From: Guyanagaster necrorhizus
Taxonomy: Eukaryota; Basidiomycota; Agaricomycetes; Agaricales; Physalacriaceae
NCBI RefSeq assembly: GCF_019112545.1
Contig: NW_025064897.1
Coordinates: 615,336-679,335 of the forward strand
DNA length: 64,000 nt
Direction of reading: 5' to 3'
In this document: one piece after another, positions 11,191 to 23,304 of the stretch
Layout: the number at the start of each line of letters is the position of its first letter
How positions within the stretch are numbered: the first letter of the stretch is position 1
Notes under the pieces: generated by a model
What the model was told of the DNA's origin: nothing
The model's input: the letters and a program-made list of their open reading frames with translations, nothing else
Database searches by the model: none
Program-made: the position numbers and the translations under genes

Positions 11191-12718
11191 ATGCTCTCTT
11201 CGTCGGTCCACCATCATTTAGCACGGTCGCTGCCTCCTTTGCACGCTGCTCGTCGATTATTCACCAATGGAAGATGCCTGAGATACACTGAAGCTACTCA
11301 GAAGGTCCATGAGCCAACTCTTGAACGGCCTAAATTTGCGGAAAGGCTAGGTCGACCTCAAATAAAGAACCAAATCCTGGTACGCTATATAATATTGAGC
11401 CTTTTGGATGTTAGATGGCTAACCGAATGAAAGTTTTTTGTATTTGGGTCGTCGCTCGCGTTTTCCTATGCCGCATGGAGAACGAATTTAGAGACTGAGG
11501 CCTGGGCGACCAGGCTGGCTGCAAGCACAAAATGGACCGAGATTACTAGCGCAGACCTACGTAGGCTCCAACAGATCGATCTGGTCAAGGTGTGTCTTCC
11601 GTGTGCTTGATCATCTCCAATCCCGACCCGTGCATGACAGAATCTTCGGGGGTCCTATACTCTTATCCAAGACCAAGCCTCGCAGATCCCCCAGTTGCTC
11701 CGACCGTGGATCAGCGGATTATACCTTGCCTTCGCACAACCCTACGCAGATGCCTCAGATGGGCGTCGGCTCTGCTGGAAACTATGTCTGCTCAATGCCG
11801 GCGTATGGGTGGCTTGGAATGTATCTCGTTTGCAACCTATGATGATTCGTAGTTTCATGCATCACCCGCTCTCCGGCTTGTCGTACACCATGCTCACAAG
11901 CACGTTTAGGTGCCTCTGTTCAGCAATTTCATTTCGCAACATGTTGACTGACTTGTAAATACAGCCATAGGTCGATCATCCACCTCTTGGCCAATTGTCT
12001 AGCGTTGGAAAGCTTCGGTAGCTGTCATAGAAATGTTATTTAGACTCCAGACTCATCTTTCGTTCGCAGGATCGTCAGCGGCGGTGTATCTATCTCAGTC
12101 CCAGTCGTCGGCATCCCCAGATCAACTTGAATCAACATCGGCATACCATTTCCTAGCTTTTTACCTCTCGGGTGCGCCATTTCAAGCGTCATTGGTCAAA
12201 TTACAACTATAATCCTTTCCTAATCTACTATAGCTGGCATCTTTGCATCTCTCGTTTCGCATACCGTGACCGTAAAATTCAAGTACCCCCGTCTCATATC
12301 TCGTCTATCTTCTCCTGCCAATGCTGCCAAACCCGTCGACACATGGCAGGCCGCGGTCTCTGCAGTATCCAACTCGGCAGCGAGTGCAACAAGGAAAGCT
12401 GCAGCTTCGTCGATAATGCCTTCGTTAGGCGCATCTGGTGCCATATATGCCTGCGTAACGATGACAGCTTTAGCATTTCCGAACGGGCAGATTGCTTTAA
12501 CCATTCCTCCTTCATATCCCATTGATATACAGTTAGGCGTGGGTGCCTTACTTGCACTAGATGTTCTGGGCGTAATTCGGGGATGGCGGTTCTTTGACCA
12601 TTTTGCCCACCTCGGAGGTGCTGCTTTCGGTGTCGCATACTACACCTTTGGCCCGACGTTTTGGACCTACATAAGAGGAGCTGGTGGCACCAAAAAGTCC
12701 GATCAGAAAGAAGAGTAA
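11191..12718 (+). CDS. PCP1: Mitochondrial rhomboid serine protease, Pcp1/PARL type
   Basis: Rhomboid of the inner mitochondrial membrane, which cleaves transmembrane substrates such as dynamin-like Mgm1. ATG 11191 starts a Ser/Arg/His-rich segment (MLSSSVHHHLARSLPPLHAARRLF) consistent with a mitochondrial presequence. A first membrane segment follows (KFFVFGSSLAFSYAAW). Then come WNVSRLQP, FMHHPLSGLSYTMLTSTF and, across an intron, SHRSIIHLLANCLAL, the region holding the conserved His/Asn of the oxyanion pocket. The catalytic serine is in SLGASGAIYACV (GxSG), and the catalytic histidine is in FDHFAHLGGAAFG. A Ser/Ala-rich insert separates TM segments before GASG. The end is a short lysine-rich tail and TAA 12716-12718. 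Both catalytic motifs are intact. Confidence 0.88.
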
Positions 12719-13084
12719 AGGAAGCATCGATTTCCTAGACGTCTTGGATCTGGATTCGTATAAAATTCAAGACAGTATTTGTATTCTCAACTCATCCACA
12801 CTCTGTAGAATCTATAGAATCGAGTTATGCAGTGTCGTGAAGCCACAACGGGTCTGACAATGTCGCCTTCCAAGGCTGAGAATATTTTATTCACGCAGAT
12901 CTGGCCAAGATACCGCTTCATTACTCTTTACGTGTGGTTTTTGGACTTTTTTCGTAATGAACGGACTTACTAGGCTTCTAGGAACATTCATCCATAGATC
13001 TGGTTATGTCCTTTATCGATTGACATAAATACCCGTATTTCGGGTATACTACTTCTTCATAACGGTACAAGAGCCTCAATCAGC
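12719..13084. other. Intergenic, no feature seen
   Basis: The 3' flank of the rhomboid gene and the upstream region of the histone H3 relic. No open frame of note and no obvious TATA box were found. Confidence 0.4.
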
Positions 13085-13636
13085 ATGGCATGCACTAAAA
13101 ACTGTGCAATCAAGAGTACGGGTGGAAAGAGTGCCTCTTGCACACCATTAACTTATTCTTTTCTAACCAGCTTCCGTAGCTACTAAAAAGCCTGTCTTGA
13201 CTAGCATCAACAATTCTCTTCCCCCCAAGCAATTTGCTATTAAGACCTCGTAAATGCCAGCTCACAAAAGGTTGCGATGCCATCGCTTCCGGTCTGAAAC
13301 TGTGGCCCTTCGTGACATCAGGAAGTACCAAAATTCGACCCACCTGCTTATCCGAAAGCTGTCCTTCCAAAGTCTTGTTCGTGAAATAGCTCAAAACGTC
13401 CAGGCAAGTCGTCTTTATGTCCTCAAGGCGTCGTGGCACTTACGTGCTTCATAGCTTTTCCTTCCGCTTCGCTTCCAGACCACTGCCCTTCTGGCCCTGC
13501 AAGAGGCTGCAGAAGACTTTTGGTTTCCATCTTTAAGGACGCAAATGCTGCGTGCCTCCACGCGAAACGAGTCATTCTGATGGCTCGGGATGTCGCTTTA
13601 GTTCGAAAGATCAGAGGAGGTCGTGAAGCATATTAA
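13085..13636 (+). pseudogene. Decayed histone H3 paralogue with an in-frame stop and a frameshift
   Basis: The start MACTKNCAIKSTGGKSAS mirrors the H3 tail MARTKQTARKSTGGKAPR. After an intron-like gap comes PPKQFAIKTS, then TAA at 13251-13253, then [34 protein letters not shown], and across a second intron [19 protein letters not shown] one-base deletion near 13518-13521 shifts the frame before [18 protein letters not shown] and RKIRGG. First and third intron positions match the intact H3 genes of this window; the third would use a GC donor (GCAAGT). The second H3 intron is missing and the stop codon falls at its former place. Overall length (552 bp) is close to the intact gene (581 bp). Substitutions such as RPGT to RSET and the changed tail show long divergence. 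A rapidly evolving variant with sequencing errors is the alternative. Confidence 0.75.
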
Positions 13637-14244
13637 AGTATCAGAGTTCAGTCTAAGGGGGTCATAGAAACTACGAACGTAAAAATGCTCTGCCTGCCAG
13701 TGGGTAATGTATCCAACTTTGATTTCACTTATATTTCAGTGAACAGACAGGTAATATAGCATGGTGATCACCTTAATAGCCTCATGTGGGTAAGAGTACT
13801 ACAAGCACAGTCGGACGTTTGATATTTAGCCATTCGGCTACTGCGGAACAGCCTCAGGACCCCCACGCAGCAAGACGCACAGCACGGGGTAGAGTTCAAT
13901 TATAGCTCTAAATACGCTTAACGGTCAAACAAAATGAGTTACAACACTCCAAGAGGCCCCGAGTTTCTTGTCTACCAATCTCAATACTTGCGTTTCTTCA
14001 ACTGTTCAACAAAGTGTTACCGTTGACCGGGATGTCCGATCACCAGGAAGTAATAATATCATGCGATCACGTGGCGGAATTTTCCTTGATACGACATAAT
14101 AAGGACCGCAGCTACCCTTGGCCCCCGTTCGTTTTGCCTAGTTCCCCCCTACTCGCTGGGCGAGCACAGCAATCTTCTATCCGATTTATACCTCTACCAC
14201 GACGTTCATTCACACATTTTTTCCTATCCCTTTCTCTCTCTCCA
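13637..14244. other. Intergenic / promoter of the aspartic protease gene
   Basis: No gene was recognised. The last ~50 bp before ATG 14245 are rich in C and T (TTTTTCCTATCCC and CTCTCTCTCC), as in the leaders of highly expressed fungal genes. A + strand frame begins at 14014 upstream of the protease ATG, but nothing in it resembles a protein family. Confidence 0.4.
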
Positions 14245-16091
14245 ATGCTGTCGGCGTTATTTCTTTGTTTTACCCTCCTGTTATACGCCTCAGATGTTTT
14301 CGCTGCTCCTCAACCATCGCCCGCCGGTAACGGGATTTCGATGAATCTACATAGACGACGTCCCTCGTACCGTACGAGGGAAGAGTGGGGCCAATGGGCG
14401 AGGAACAAGAGGGAGATGTTGATGACGAAGTACGGTGCTTCAGTACCCCAAAAGCGCAGTTCGGGCAGCAATTTGTAAGTTGTTGGTTGTTGTAGATGGG
14501 TCGGTTTATCCAATGCTGCGTGTAGATTGGTCAACCAGAATACCGACTCGAGGTACGCTTAGCTTGACCACGGGTGCAAACACTCCCTGACCACGTTTAA
14601 ACTTGTCAGTTTTTACGGATCTTTGGCCATTGGCACTCCTGCCGTTTCATACGATGTTATACTGGACACGGGTTCTGCGTACGTCGGTCCTTTGGCCTCG
14701 TAATTACGTTTGCTCTAACTCTGGCTTTAGTGACCTGTGGGTCGCTGACAGCGACTGCGTATCAGGATGCAGCAGCATACCCACATTTAACACCGCCGAC
14801 TCGAGTACATTCGTAAATAAAAGCACAGATTTCTCTATATCGTATGGTAGCGGCAGTGCCTCTGGCTTCTTGGGCTCTGATACTGTCCAAATGGCCGGTT
14901 TCTCCGTGTCAGATCAGGTCTTCGCGGTGTGCGACACAGTAACATCTGGGTTGCTGACCGATCCTGTCTCTGGTCTTTTGGGCCTGGCCTGGGAGTCAAT
15001 ATCGACGTCGGGAACTACTCCCTTCTGGCAAGCGTTAGTCGCGGGAGGTGCTTGGGATGAGCCTGTAATGTCGTTCCAGCTGACACGGTACGCATTTCTT
15101 TGACGTTGATGATTTCGTTGTCTGATGAAAGTCGCAGCTATCTCGGAGTCACCGGTGCTAGTAGCCTCGAACCTGGAGGAACCTTCACCATGGGTATGTC
15201 GACGTCGAACTGCCTTGTTTGCTGGACGCTAATCACCGATTTACTATCAGGCTTCGTCAACTCGACATTGTATACTGGAGATATCGAATATACGGATTTG
15301 GTCGACTCCGGAAGTTATTGGCTGTTGTCTCTGACCTGTAAGATCTCCACCTATTCCAGTGTGACTTAACGATCAATATGCGCAGCTCTGACCGCTCAGG
15401 GGACCTCCGTGACCATAGGCTCCGGCTCAGAAGCCTATGCGGCAATCGACACTGGCACAACCTTAGTTGGGGGTCCTTCCGAGTATATTGCTAATCTTTA
15501 TGCGGAAATACCTGATGCGACTGCGGGTACCGGTGACTACGATGGATATTATATATATCGTGAGTAATTTAGTCGTGCTACTATTTCCAAACGTGTTCTC
15601 AATCGCATGCTTAGCTTGTGATACCGATGTCAATGTGACGATGTCCTTTGGTGGAAAAAGCTGGTCCATCAGCAACCAGGATTTCCAGCTTACCAAGATA
15701 TCGTCATCGGAGTGCCTGGGCGCCTTCTTCGAATTGACTACCGGAAATAGCGCACCTGCTTGGATTGTTGGCGATACTTTTTTGGTACGGTTCACAGTTT
15801 CAAGTTGACTACTGCAGTGCTGACCTACAAATAACGCAATAGAAAAATGTTTACTCGGTATTCCGATACAGCACCGCAGCAGTAGGGTTTGCTGAGCTGA
15901 GCAGTTACGCATTGTCTATGAATGGCGATACGAGTGCTACAGTGCCCACTGCGACCATCGGTTCAGTTGCAGCAGCTGTATCAGCAACAAGCAAATCTGG
16001 GGTACAAAGCAATTATGCAAGCCGGACGTCTCTGGGTGCCGGAACGTGGCTAGCAGCATTGGTCATGATCGCTGTGGTTTGCCTATCATGA
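14245..16091 (+). CDS. Secreted pepsin-like aspartic protease (family A1), probably GPI-anchored
   Basis: An extracellular or cell-wall endopeptidase. ATG 14245 begins a signal peptide (MLSALFLCFTLLLYASDVFA, then APQPSP). A basic propeptide (HRRRP, KREMLMTKYG) leads to the mature domain. The first catalytic motif is VILDTGSADLWVADS, formed across a short intron. The flap region is DFSISYGSGSASGFLGSD, and the second catalytic motif AIDTGTTLVGGPS is intact. The lobe-closing block is APAWIVGDTFLKNVYSVF, with the last segment built across an intron. After the catalytic domain come a Ser/Thr/Ala-rich linker and a C-terminal hydrophobic segment (LAALVMIAVVCLS) ending directly at TGA 16089-16091, which fits a GPI-attachment signal. 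There are seven or so introns of 50-60 nt. Pepsin family identity is certain; subfamily is not. Confidence 0.88.
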
Positions 16092-16319
16092 CAAGATAGT
16101 ACTTATTTAAATGGACATAAGACAGCCTATCAACACAACATTCTATTCTCAACCAAGTTATGTATACTGTATCGATATTCGCTCATTTTAGAATTAGTTT
16201 GACAACAAAGATAATGTTTCCGGTGATGCGGAGGTCGGCCACGATCATCATTGCAACATCCTGACGGACGTAATTGAAGCGCAGCGAGAATACAAATTTA
16301 CACAATTGCACGTTCACGA

Positions 16320-16458
16320 CCCGTAAGGCCGCAGTAAATGCCCATCAGACGGGCCTAAGAGGGACCCCATATTAATCAGAATTTAGAATTTCATTCCATA
16401 CCCACATCGGGACCGACCTTCCGTTGGCTTTTTCCCGCGCCTCCACATTACGCGTCAC
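16320..16458 (+). repeat. Left terminal inverted repeat
   Basis: Pairs with 17640-17765 in reverse complement. The conserved cores are at the tip (first ~45 bp) and near the inner end. Confidence 0.75.
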
Positions 16459-17639
16459 GCGCATTCCTGTGGGCTTGTACGCACCGGAACCCTGTAGTTA
16501 ATGTTGTATAATTAACCTTGGTAATATACCATTCCTTTTCTGCTGTATCCTATGAAGTAGTCTGTGTTTTTGGGAATCTTCCAACCTTCCTCAACCTTCC
16601 TCTGCTCTCGTGTGTCGCTTCCTGGCTGAAACTATTCGAGATTTAACTACGGACTAGCAATAAAAGCGATAGAAGGTTGTCTGTCCATACTTGTTCTTCG
16701 GAGCTTCTTTGGGAGCTTCCATGAACTTCTAGCTTTGAACAGCCACTACTTATGTCATTTCTCCTTGTACTTCATTTCTACATTTCCAGTGTCGTACAAG
16801 TCTTAATTTGAATCCTATACATGTCTGTGTAAGCTGTATCAAATAATTCGAACGTGAACTTAGAGACTATGATGTTCCATCTGTTTCATTTCTATACCCA
16901 AGAGACCGAACACCGTGTATCTGCCTTGGATCTCAAAGTTTCCGGAGAATAAACCAGAGTAATATCCTTCACATCTTTCCCATAATGAATAATCCACTAT
17001 GAGTCAGAACCACCTTCTCTATTGACATTTCCTGTATGATCTTGAGCTTCATGTAAAATAGCAAAATGTGAAGGATTCAAGTTGTCACCTGTTAAGTAGC
17101 TACATTAGCCCTCGCCAAGATTGTGGGGTCGTTTACTATGGGCATATTTTCCTGGATGTATCTATACATTCTCACAAGGTGAAGATATAGAATAATTGTA
17201 CATGAGGTACAGGAATCGTCAATTCCTGAACATCTCTGGAATTGCCCATTCACTATCCATGTGAACATGGGAGGCCCAGATTTATATTACAGTAAGGTAC
17301 AAAGGTAGTCTAAGTTAGTTTGCGTAGGAGATAAACGAATACCGGATGCCCCAAGTGCAAGATTAAGCGGGAGATGATACAGACCGGCCACGGGAGCCTG
17401 GAGCATTTTCAGATGACCTCCTATCACTGGTGTTGTTAGATTCTAATTAAATCGCAAAGACTTTCAGCCACGAAGCGGCGCGCGAGAGCGGGGAAGGTCA
17501 AAGAACGTTGAAAGATTCTAACAAACACAGGCCACTCAATAGGATATGTTGGCGAAGCAACAGTATATTGTCAAGATTAATTGTACATTTTCATTACCCA
17601 GATTCCGATGTTATAAGTGCACGGGAGAGCAGGCGATGC

Positions 17640-17765
17640 TAGACGCGTAATGTGGAAGTCGATCCCGAGGGTACGGAATGAAATTCTAAATTTGGATTAA
17701 TATGGAGGAATGACGCGAGGTCCCCCTTAGGCCCGTCTGATGGGTATTAACTGGGACCTCACGGG
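17640..17765 (-). repeat. Right terminal inverted repeat
   Basis: Reverse complement of the left terminal repeat, with small indels accounting for the length difference. Confidence 0.75.
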
Positions 17766-18032
17766 GCCTACTACCATCTCAAACAGCTACCAGTGTTCGC
17801 GACAAGCAAAACCGGATCCATTGATAACCACGGCAGCCCCGACGCTCGCAAGGTTCATAGAAAACTGCAGATTCCGAAGCCGATTGTAGATCCCGAACAA
17901 GGGAATACACTTACAGATGCATGACAGAGTAACCAATAACAAAAGAAATCCCAAGATACAAAATGAAAAACATAAATATGGGATAATACAACTAGGCGTA
18001 CAATAAAGATAGGCAAACAAACACGAATGTCT

Positions 18033-18613
<581 letters not shown>

Positions 18614-18893
18614 GGCAAATAATAAAGGTGAATCGAAGAAGTGGTGGTGGTGGTGGTGGATTGAAGTAACATTACCCTTCGTTTGCCCCCGCGTTATATA
18701 CAAACACGACGCGTCTGTCCACGTGATGGCCCGCGATGCCCTGAATCAACAAAACAAGGAATAAGCACAGCCACCTGTCGGAGCTACATAAGGCCTGCCT
18801 CGTTTGGAAGGAGGTCCCATTGAGTTGTTCTCGTTGCTACTGCCACCACCGCCGTAATTTGTTTACCTTACCTACTACACAACTCGTATCGAC
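18614..18893. promoter_or_regulatory. Bidirectional histone H3/H4 promoter (left copy)
   Basis: 280 bp between the divergent H3 and H4 ATGs. TATATAACG faces H3. On the H4 side, ACATAAGG and a pyrimidine-rich CTTACCTACTAC precede ATG 18894. The sequence recurs unchanged at 32607-32886. Confidence 0.75.
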
Positions 18894-19375
<482 letters not shown>

Positions 19376-22300
19376 TTCTTTGTCTGCAGTCTTGTATTCC
19401 TTTCCCTGTTATTGTATCTGTATATTATTTTTCGTTGTCACGTCTATCTATTAGTCTGTGTATGCCTTTTTCAAGCAGGCAACCTGTCAATGGGGAATGT
19501 ACGACCTTGTCGGACTGGTCCCAGTCTGGGCAAAGACATCTGGTGCGTTTACGTACTGAAGCTAGCGACGTAGACTCTTAAGTTGCCCCGTTCTGGTGGT
19601 CGAAGCTAATTGCTTATTAATCGTTTAAGGTGTCAGGTAGGTACTTGAGCTCTCAGCAGGACAGCTAGGCAGGTATGTGGTGTACAAGAAAGGACCCTCC
19701 CTGATTACACAAGTACCATAAGAATCATTGTATGCTACACCCCCCCAACCTGGGGGGTGAGGGGGGGGGGAGACCTAAGTTCTACGACCTAAAACTTTCC
19801 GATGAATACCATCAAGCTCATCCACTCGTAGATTGATCGCTGTGTACGGCTTCACGTTTCCCAGTCAGCTTCTCGCAATTTCTCAGAAGTTCTGGAATAT
19901 GGCGTTGCCTGAACAACCGCTGATGACTTGCCATTTGAAGGAATGGGTTCAAAACGAGTGAGCTGCTTAAGCTTTCCATATCACACGGAGATCAATATAT
20001 CGATATATTACAACATGCGATGGGGGGAGAACTGCTTATGCACTTCCCCTTGCAATCGGGTCTCGAATGGGGAGGGTGGGGAGGGTCGAAAATCGGTAGT
20101 GATGGCAGACATGCCATGATCGACGATGAAGTGATATTCTGAATTCAACGTACAACTTCACCGGCTGGAGCGGCGCGGCGGAAGATTATCTCAGTCACAC
20201 GATCACAAATGAATGTCGTACAGCGGAATTGTTGATCTGCTCCCTTCCCGTGAGAACGATCTTGATGATCGCGCCTACTCGCGGGTATTGATTCTGCATG
20301 CGAGGCGAATACAGGCTGCTGACCGCTATATATACCATTATTGGTGGTAGTGTTTAATGTGTGCTGGATTCAAGCATATGCCAGAGGATGCCCGTCATGA
20401 TCCTAGGATATATCAGGTACTGTAAATAGAATATTCTAGATATGAGTAGCTAGCAATTTAGTATTCCTATACTCGAGTGATCTTGCACTGCGAGTTACCA
20501 GAGAGTCCCATAAGGGTGAGCAGCCCTGGACTTCGAGTCGTTTCGCAGTTGACGGACATCGGAACTTTACTACATCCAAGCTTCATCTATTTTATACGGT
20601 TTGGACGTTTCGCTCGCGCCGAAAGGCAATGGAGAGGAGCGCCCCCCCCCCCAGTTGGCCAATATCCGGAGACCCAGACAACCACTTGGGCAGTTGGACG
20701 GGCACGACAGTTTACAGCCTTGTCTATAAAAATCACTTCCAGAAGCCATTGTAAGATATCGCTCCTTAAGGCTACTATTTACTGCAGTCGTTAATGTCCA
20801 ATAGCAACATGTCAGCCCTTTTGAGGCATTAGCTCTTGCAGAAAGACCGGGTCGTGTTGGTCCACTGGCATTAACCCGGACTATCTGCCAATCGAAGCTC
20901 GTTACTTCCATTAACTTTAAGTCAGGAAAAATGTCGACAAATTACTGAAGAATGAGCACCGTTATTAATATCGGATCATAGACCACTGTTTTCATCCAAT
21001 TTCCTTCAAAGTATCGCAATTACCTACATCTTTGTTTGTTTCCTAGTGCCGCATTAAACCACATTGGACCGTACGGCAAGTATGTTCTCTGATAGGGTCA
21101 ATGTGAACGAAGGAAGGTGGGAAAGGGTTTAGAATCACGCAAAGAAGCTTACTTCGTCTTGACTCTTGCTATCTCGCGTCCCGGTGGGACACGCCTTGAT
21201 CATGATACCTAGCGTGGTACCAGAACGAGCTGCTTGGAAACCTATTCTATTTCAACTGCCTCGTGGAGGCTGAGCGCTGAGGAATTCATCGGTAGACTCA
21301 TGAAGATAGAAAACAAGGATCGACCTTATTCAAAATCTCCTTGAATGGAAGACAGGCAATACTTTCCTGGATCCGATGCTCCGACCGCGGACATTTCATG
21401 TAACGCATGAGACATCGATGTCAATGGCGCCCGATTCCAGACCTGCGACACGAGTGGGGTCTCGTTACAGGGACACTGAAGGCGAGGCAGAGAGCACATG
21501 TTCTGAGTCCATCAAGTCAAGGGTGCCATCAACCTGTCCGAATGTCCAAGCGCTCATCGAAGGCCACTCGGATTGACCCATCTTGGCATGCTGGTGAGAA
21601 ATGGGGGTCAAAACAAAGTTACCTCGAGCCAATCGTTCCAATGGCCGACCGCAATTTCATGGAGCTGCTGACCGATCAAAAGCTGCCGAGACCCCTGCGA
21701 GTGGTGGGGAGCAAGACGTGAGAAGCTGGAGGACTGAGGAAGTGCCAGTGTCAGCGCCAGTGACTACTGAACCGGGGAAACCCAAGACCAAGTTCCAACA
21801 GAACGGCAATGTGACAGTGAAGCCAGATATTTAGGACTGAGTGCCCTTGAATAAGCCACAATGAATGTCATTTTCAATGTAACGTCCCTCAGATTGGTCC
21901 GGAGTGTCAATGAAGGCACTACAAGACTTCTCTGAAGGAAGAATCGTTGCCAGCGAGCTCTATGAAAATGACTTGACTTTCTTTTCCCACAAATAGTGTA
22001 CCTTTCTTCGGACGGGTATTGATACCCATTCAGCGGTATATCTGAGCGCGTACTACGCCTTGAACCTTGAGCTCTGGCCAGGGCCACGAAGCGTCGTACT
22101 CTCATGAAGCTAGCTAACGGAAGCTTTTGGCCTTCGAGAGATGGCCTCAGGGGCTCCTGAGTGCTTCCTATCACACTATCCGCGTGGATGGACTAGGTAG
22201 GTATAATCGAGGTGAAATCGGAGAACGTGCGATGTACCGGAGCTAAAATGATATTTCATTCCGCGGCACAGAATAGCCTTTCAACGTTTCAACTTCAACA

Positions 22301-23304
22301 AGGCGCCAATAGAAGAGGTCCAGAAAGGAGACCCAAGCGATGTAGCTCTCATCATCGTCGGTATTTGCACTACTAAGAGGCTTCTTTGTCACAGCTATTG
22401 ATGCCGGTTTGTGCTTTGACTTGCCGTGGTCCTTTTTTGCGCGGGACTGTTGATAGAGCTGCTATCACCGGCAGAAGGATTCATCATTGGCTGGATAGAG
22501 CGTCGCGGGAGACGTAGCCTCAGAATGGCATGAGACTTGTCCACATAAGGTCTTCTTTACATCGTGTGAGTATCATTACATTAGATCAAAAAATGAGTGT
22601 AGTGGACTTGCCAAGGACATCATCGATAACGCTCACAAAGGCTGGAGCCCGGAAGCTCACGTATGGATCTTTGGATCAGTCTGGAGGAAAATACATGTTG
22701 GGTCCATACTGCCTCACGAGACCCGAGGCAATGAATTCATCTCGGACACAGTGTTTGACCCCAGTTTCAAAGTGTTGATATTCTCCTAGATCAAATAGAT
22801 CCGATTGTCGCGTCTGAATCCTCGCGGGAGAGATCATACAGGTGTGGGTATCCCCCTCCGTGGTGAACAACTGGAAACTCTCAGTGATCTATGTTATGGA
22901 AAGCAGCGAGAACGCACTAGAAATGGACGTGTGAGGAAATGCATTTGTTAGGTGAGTCACCTCGCCAGGTCCATCAATCAGCCAACGTGGGGGTGCATTT
23001 ACAAACCACATTGATAAAAGGGCCTACAGTCGGAAATTAAGTATTGCTCCTCATGACCGAGCAAAATACTGGAAAGAAATCTAATTCTGCAGTAACTGTC
23101 ACGGTGAAGGCTGGCAAGGGCTGCCGGACCACTCGCCGAGATTATGTAAGCTCAGTCTTTTCCTCCAACAACCACACGCCACCACCGAACTAGACGTGAC
23201 GCTTCCCAGTGTGAAGGTTACATAGAGAAAGCACTGCAAAGGCGGTCATTTGGCACGATACTGCCGCGTGAATACATCCTCAACTTCTGCACTCAGTGTC
23301 TTTT
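19376..23304. other. 3.9 kb stretch with no recognisable gene
   Basis: No open frame here matches a family known to me. Open frames of 60-136 codons occur on both strands (for example + 21407-21721 and 21601-21834, - 21764-22174) but lack conserved-looking blocks or a consistent spliced chain. Homopolymer G and C runs lie at 19741-19770 and 20641-20651. A short + chain from ATG 23053 (MTEQNTGKKSNS) with a plausible intron after RRDY could be an upstream small gene or missed 5' exons of NUP85, but its frame does not join NUP85 cleanly. The region may be old transposon debris, which I cannot show. Confidence 0.4.
19741..19770 (+). other. C-run / G-run hairpin and G-tract
   Basis: Six C, a five-base loop (AACCT) and six G can fold as a hairpin at 19741-19757, followed directly by TGA and a run of ten G. 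It is a candidate G-quadruplex or slippage-prone site, and equally a likely place for sequencing error. Confidence 0.5.

Larger units (their letters stand above)
16320..17765. mobile_element. Non-coding 1.45 kb DNA element with ~130 bp terminal inverted repeats
   Basis: The ends are imperfect reverse complements. Both begin CCCGTRAGG and share the block CCCATCAGACGGGCCTAAG, then TTTAGAATTTCATTCC and CCACATTACGCGTC at the inner edge. The interior (about 16460-17640) has no open frame of notable length on either strand and no transposase motif, so the element is non-autonomous, like a large MITE. No convincing target-site duplication is visible directly outside the ends, so exact termini are provisional. 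It lies between the 3' end of the aspartic protease gene and the 3' end of the minus-strand H3 gene. The superfamily cannot be told from this sequence. Confidence 0.75.

Noticed and set aside
13110..13439. 109-codon minus-strand frame opposite the H3 relic
   Set aside because: It lies antisense to the recognisable H3 blocks and has no similarity of its own.
16320..17765. Possibility that the TIR element is an LTR retrotransposon
   Set aside because: The terminal repeats are inverted, not direct, and there is no gag-pol coding sequence.
18640..18665. Poly-His peptide in the H3 leader (HHHHHH)
   Set aside because: It is the (GTG)6/(CAC)6 repeat in the 5' untranslated leader, upstream of the H3 ATG.
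23053..23290. Two-exon chain MTEQNTGKKSNS... with a plausible intron
   Set aside because: It does not join NUP85 in frame and has no family match; kept only as a possible upstream exon or micro-gene.
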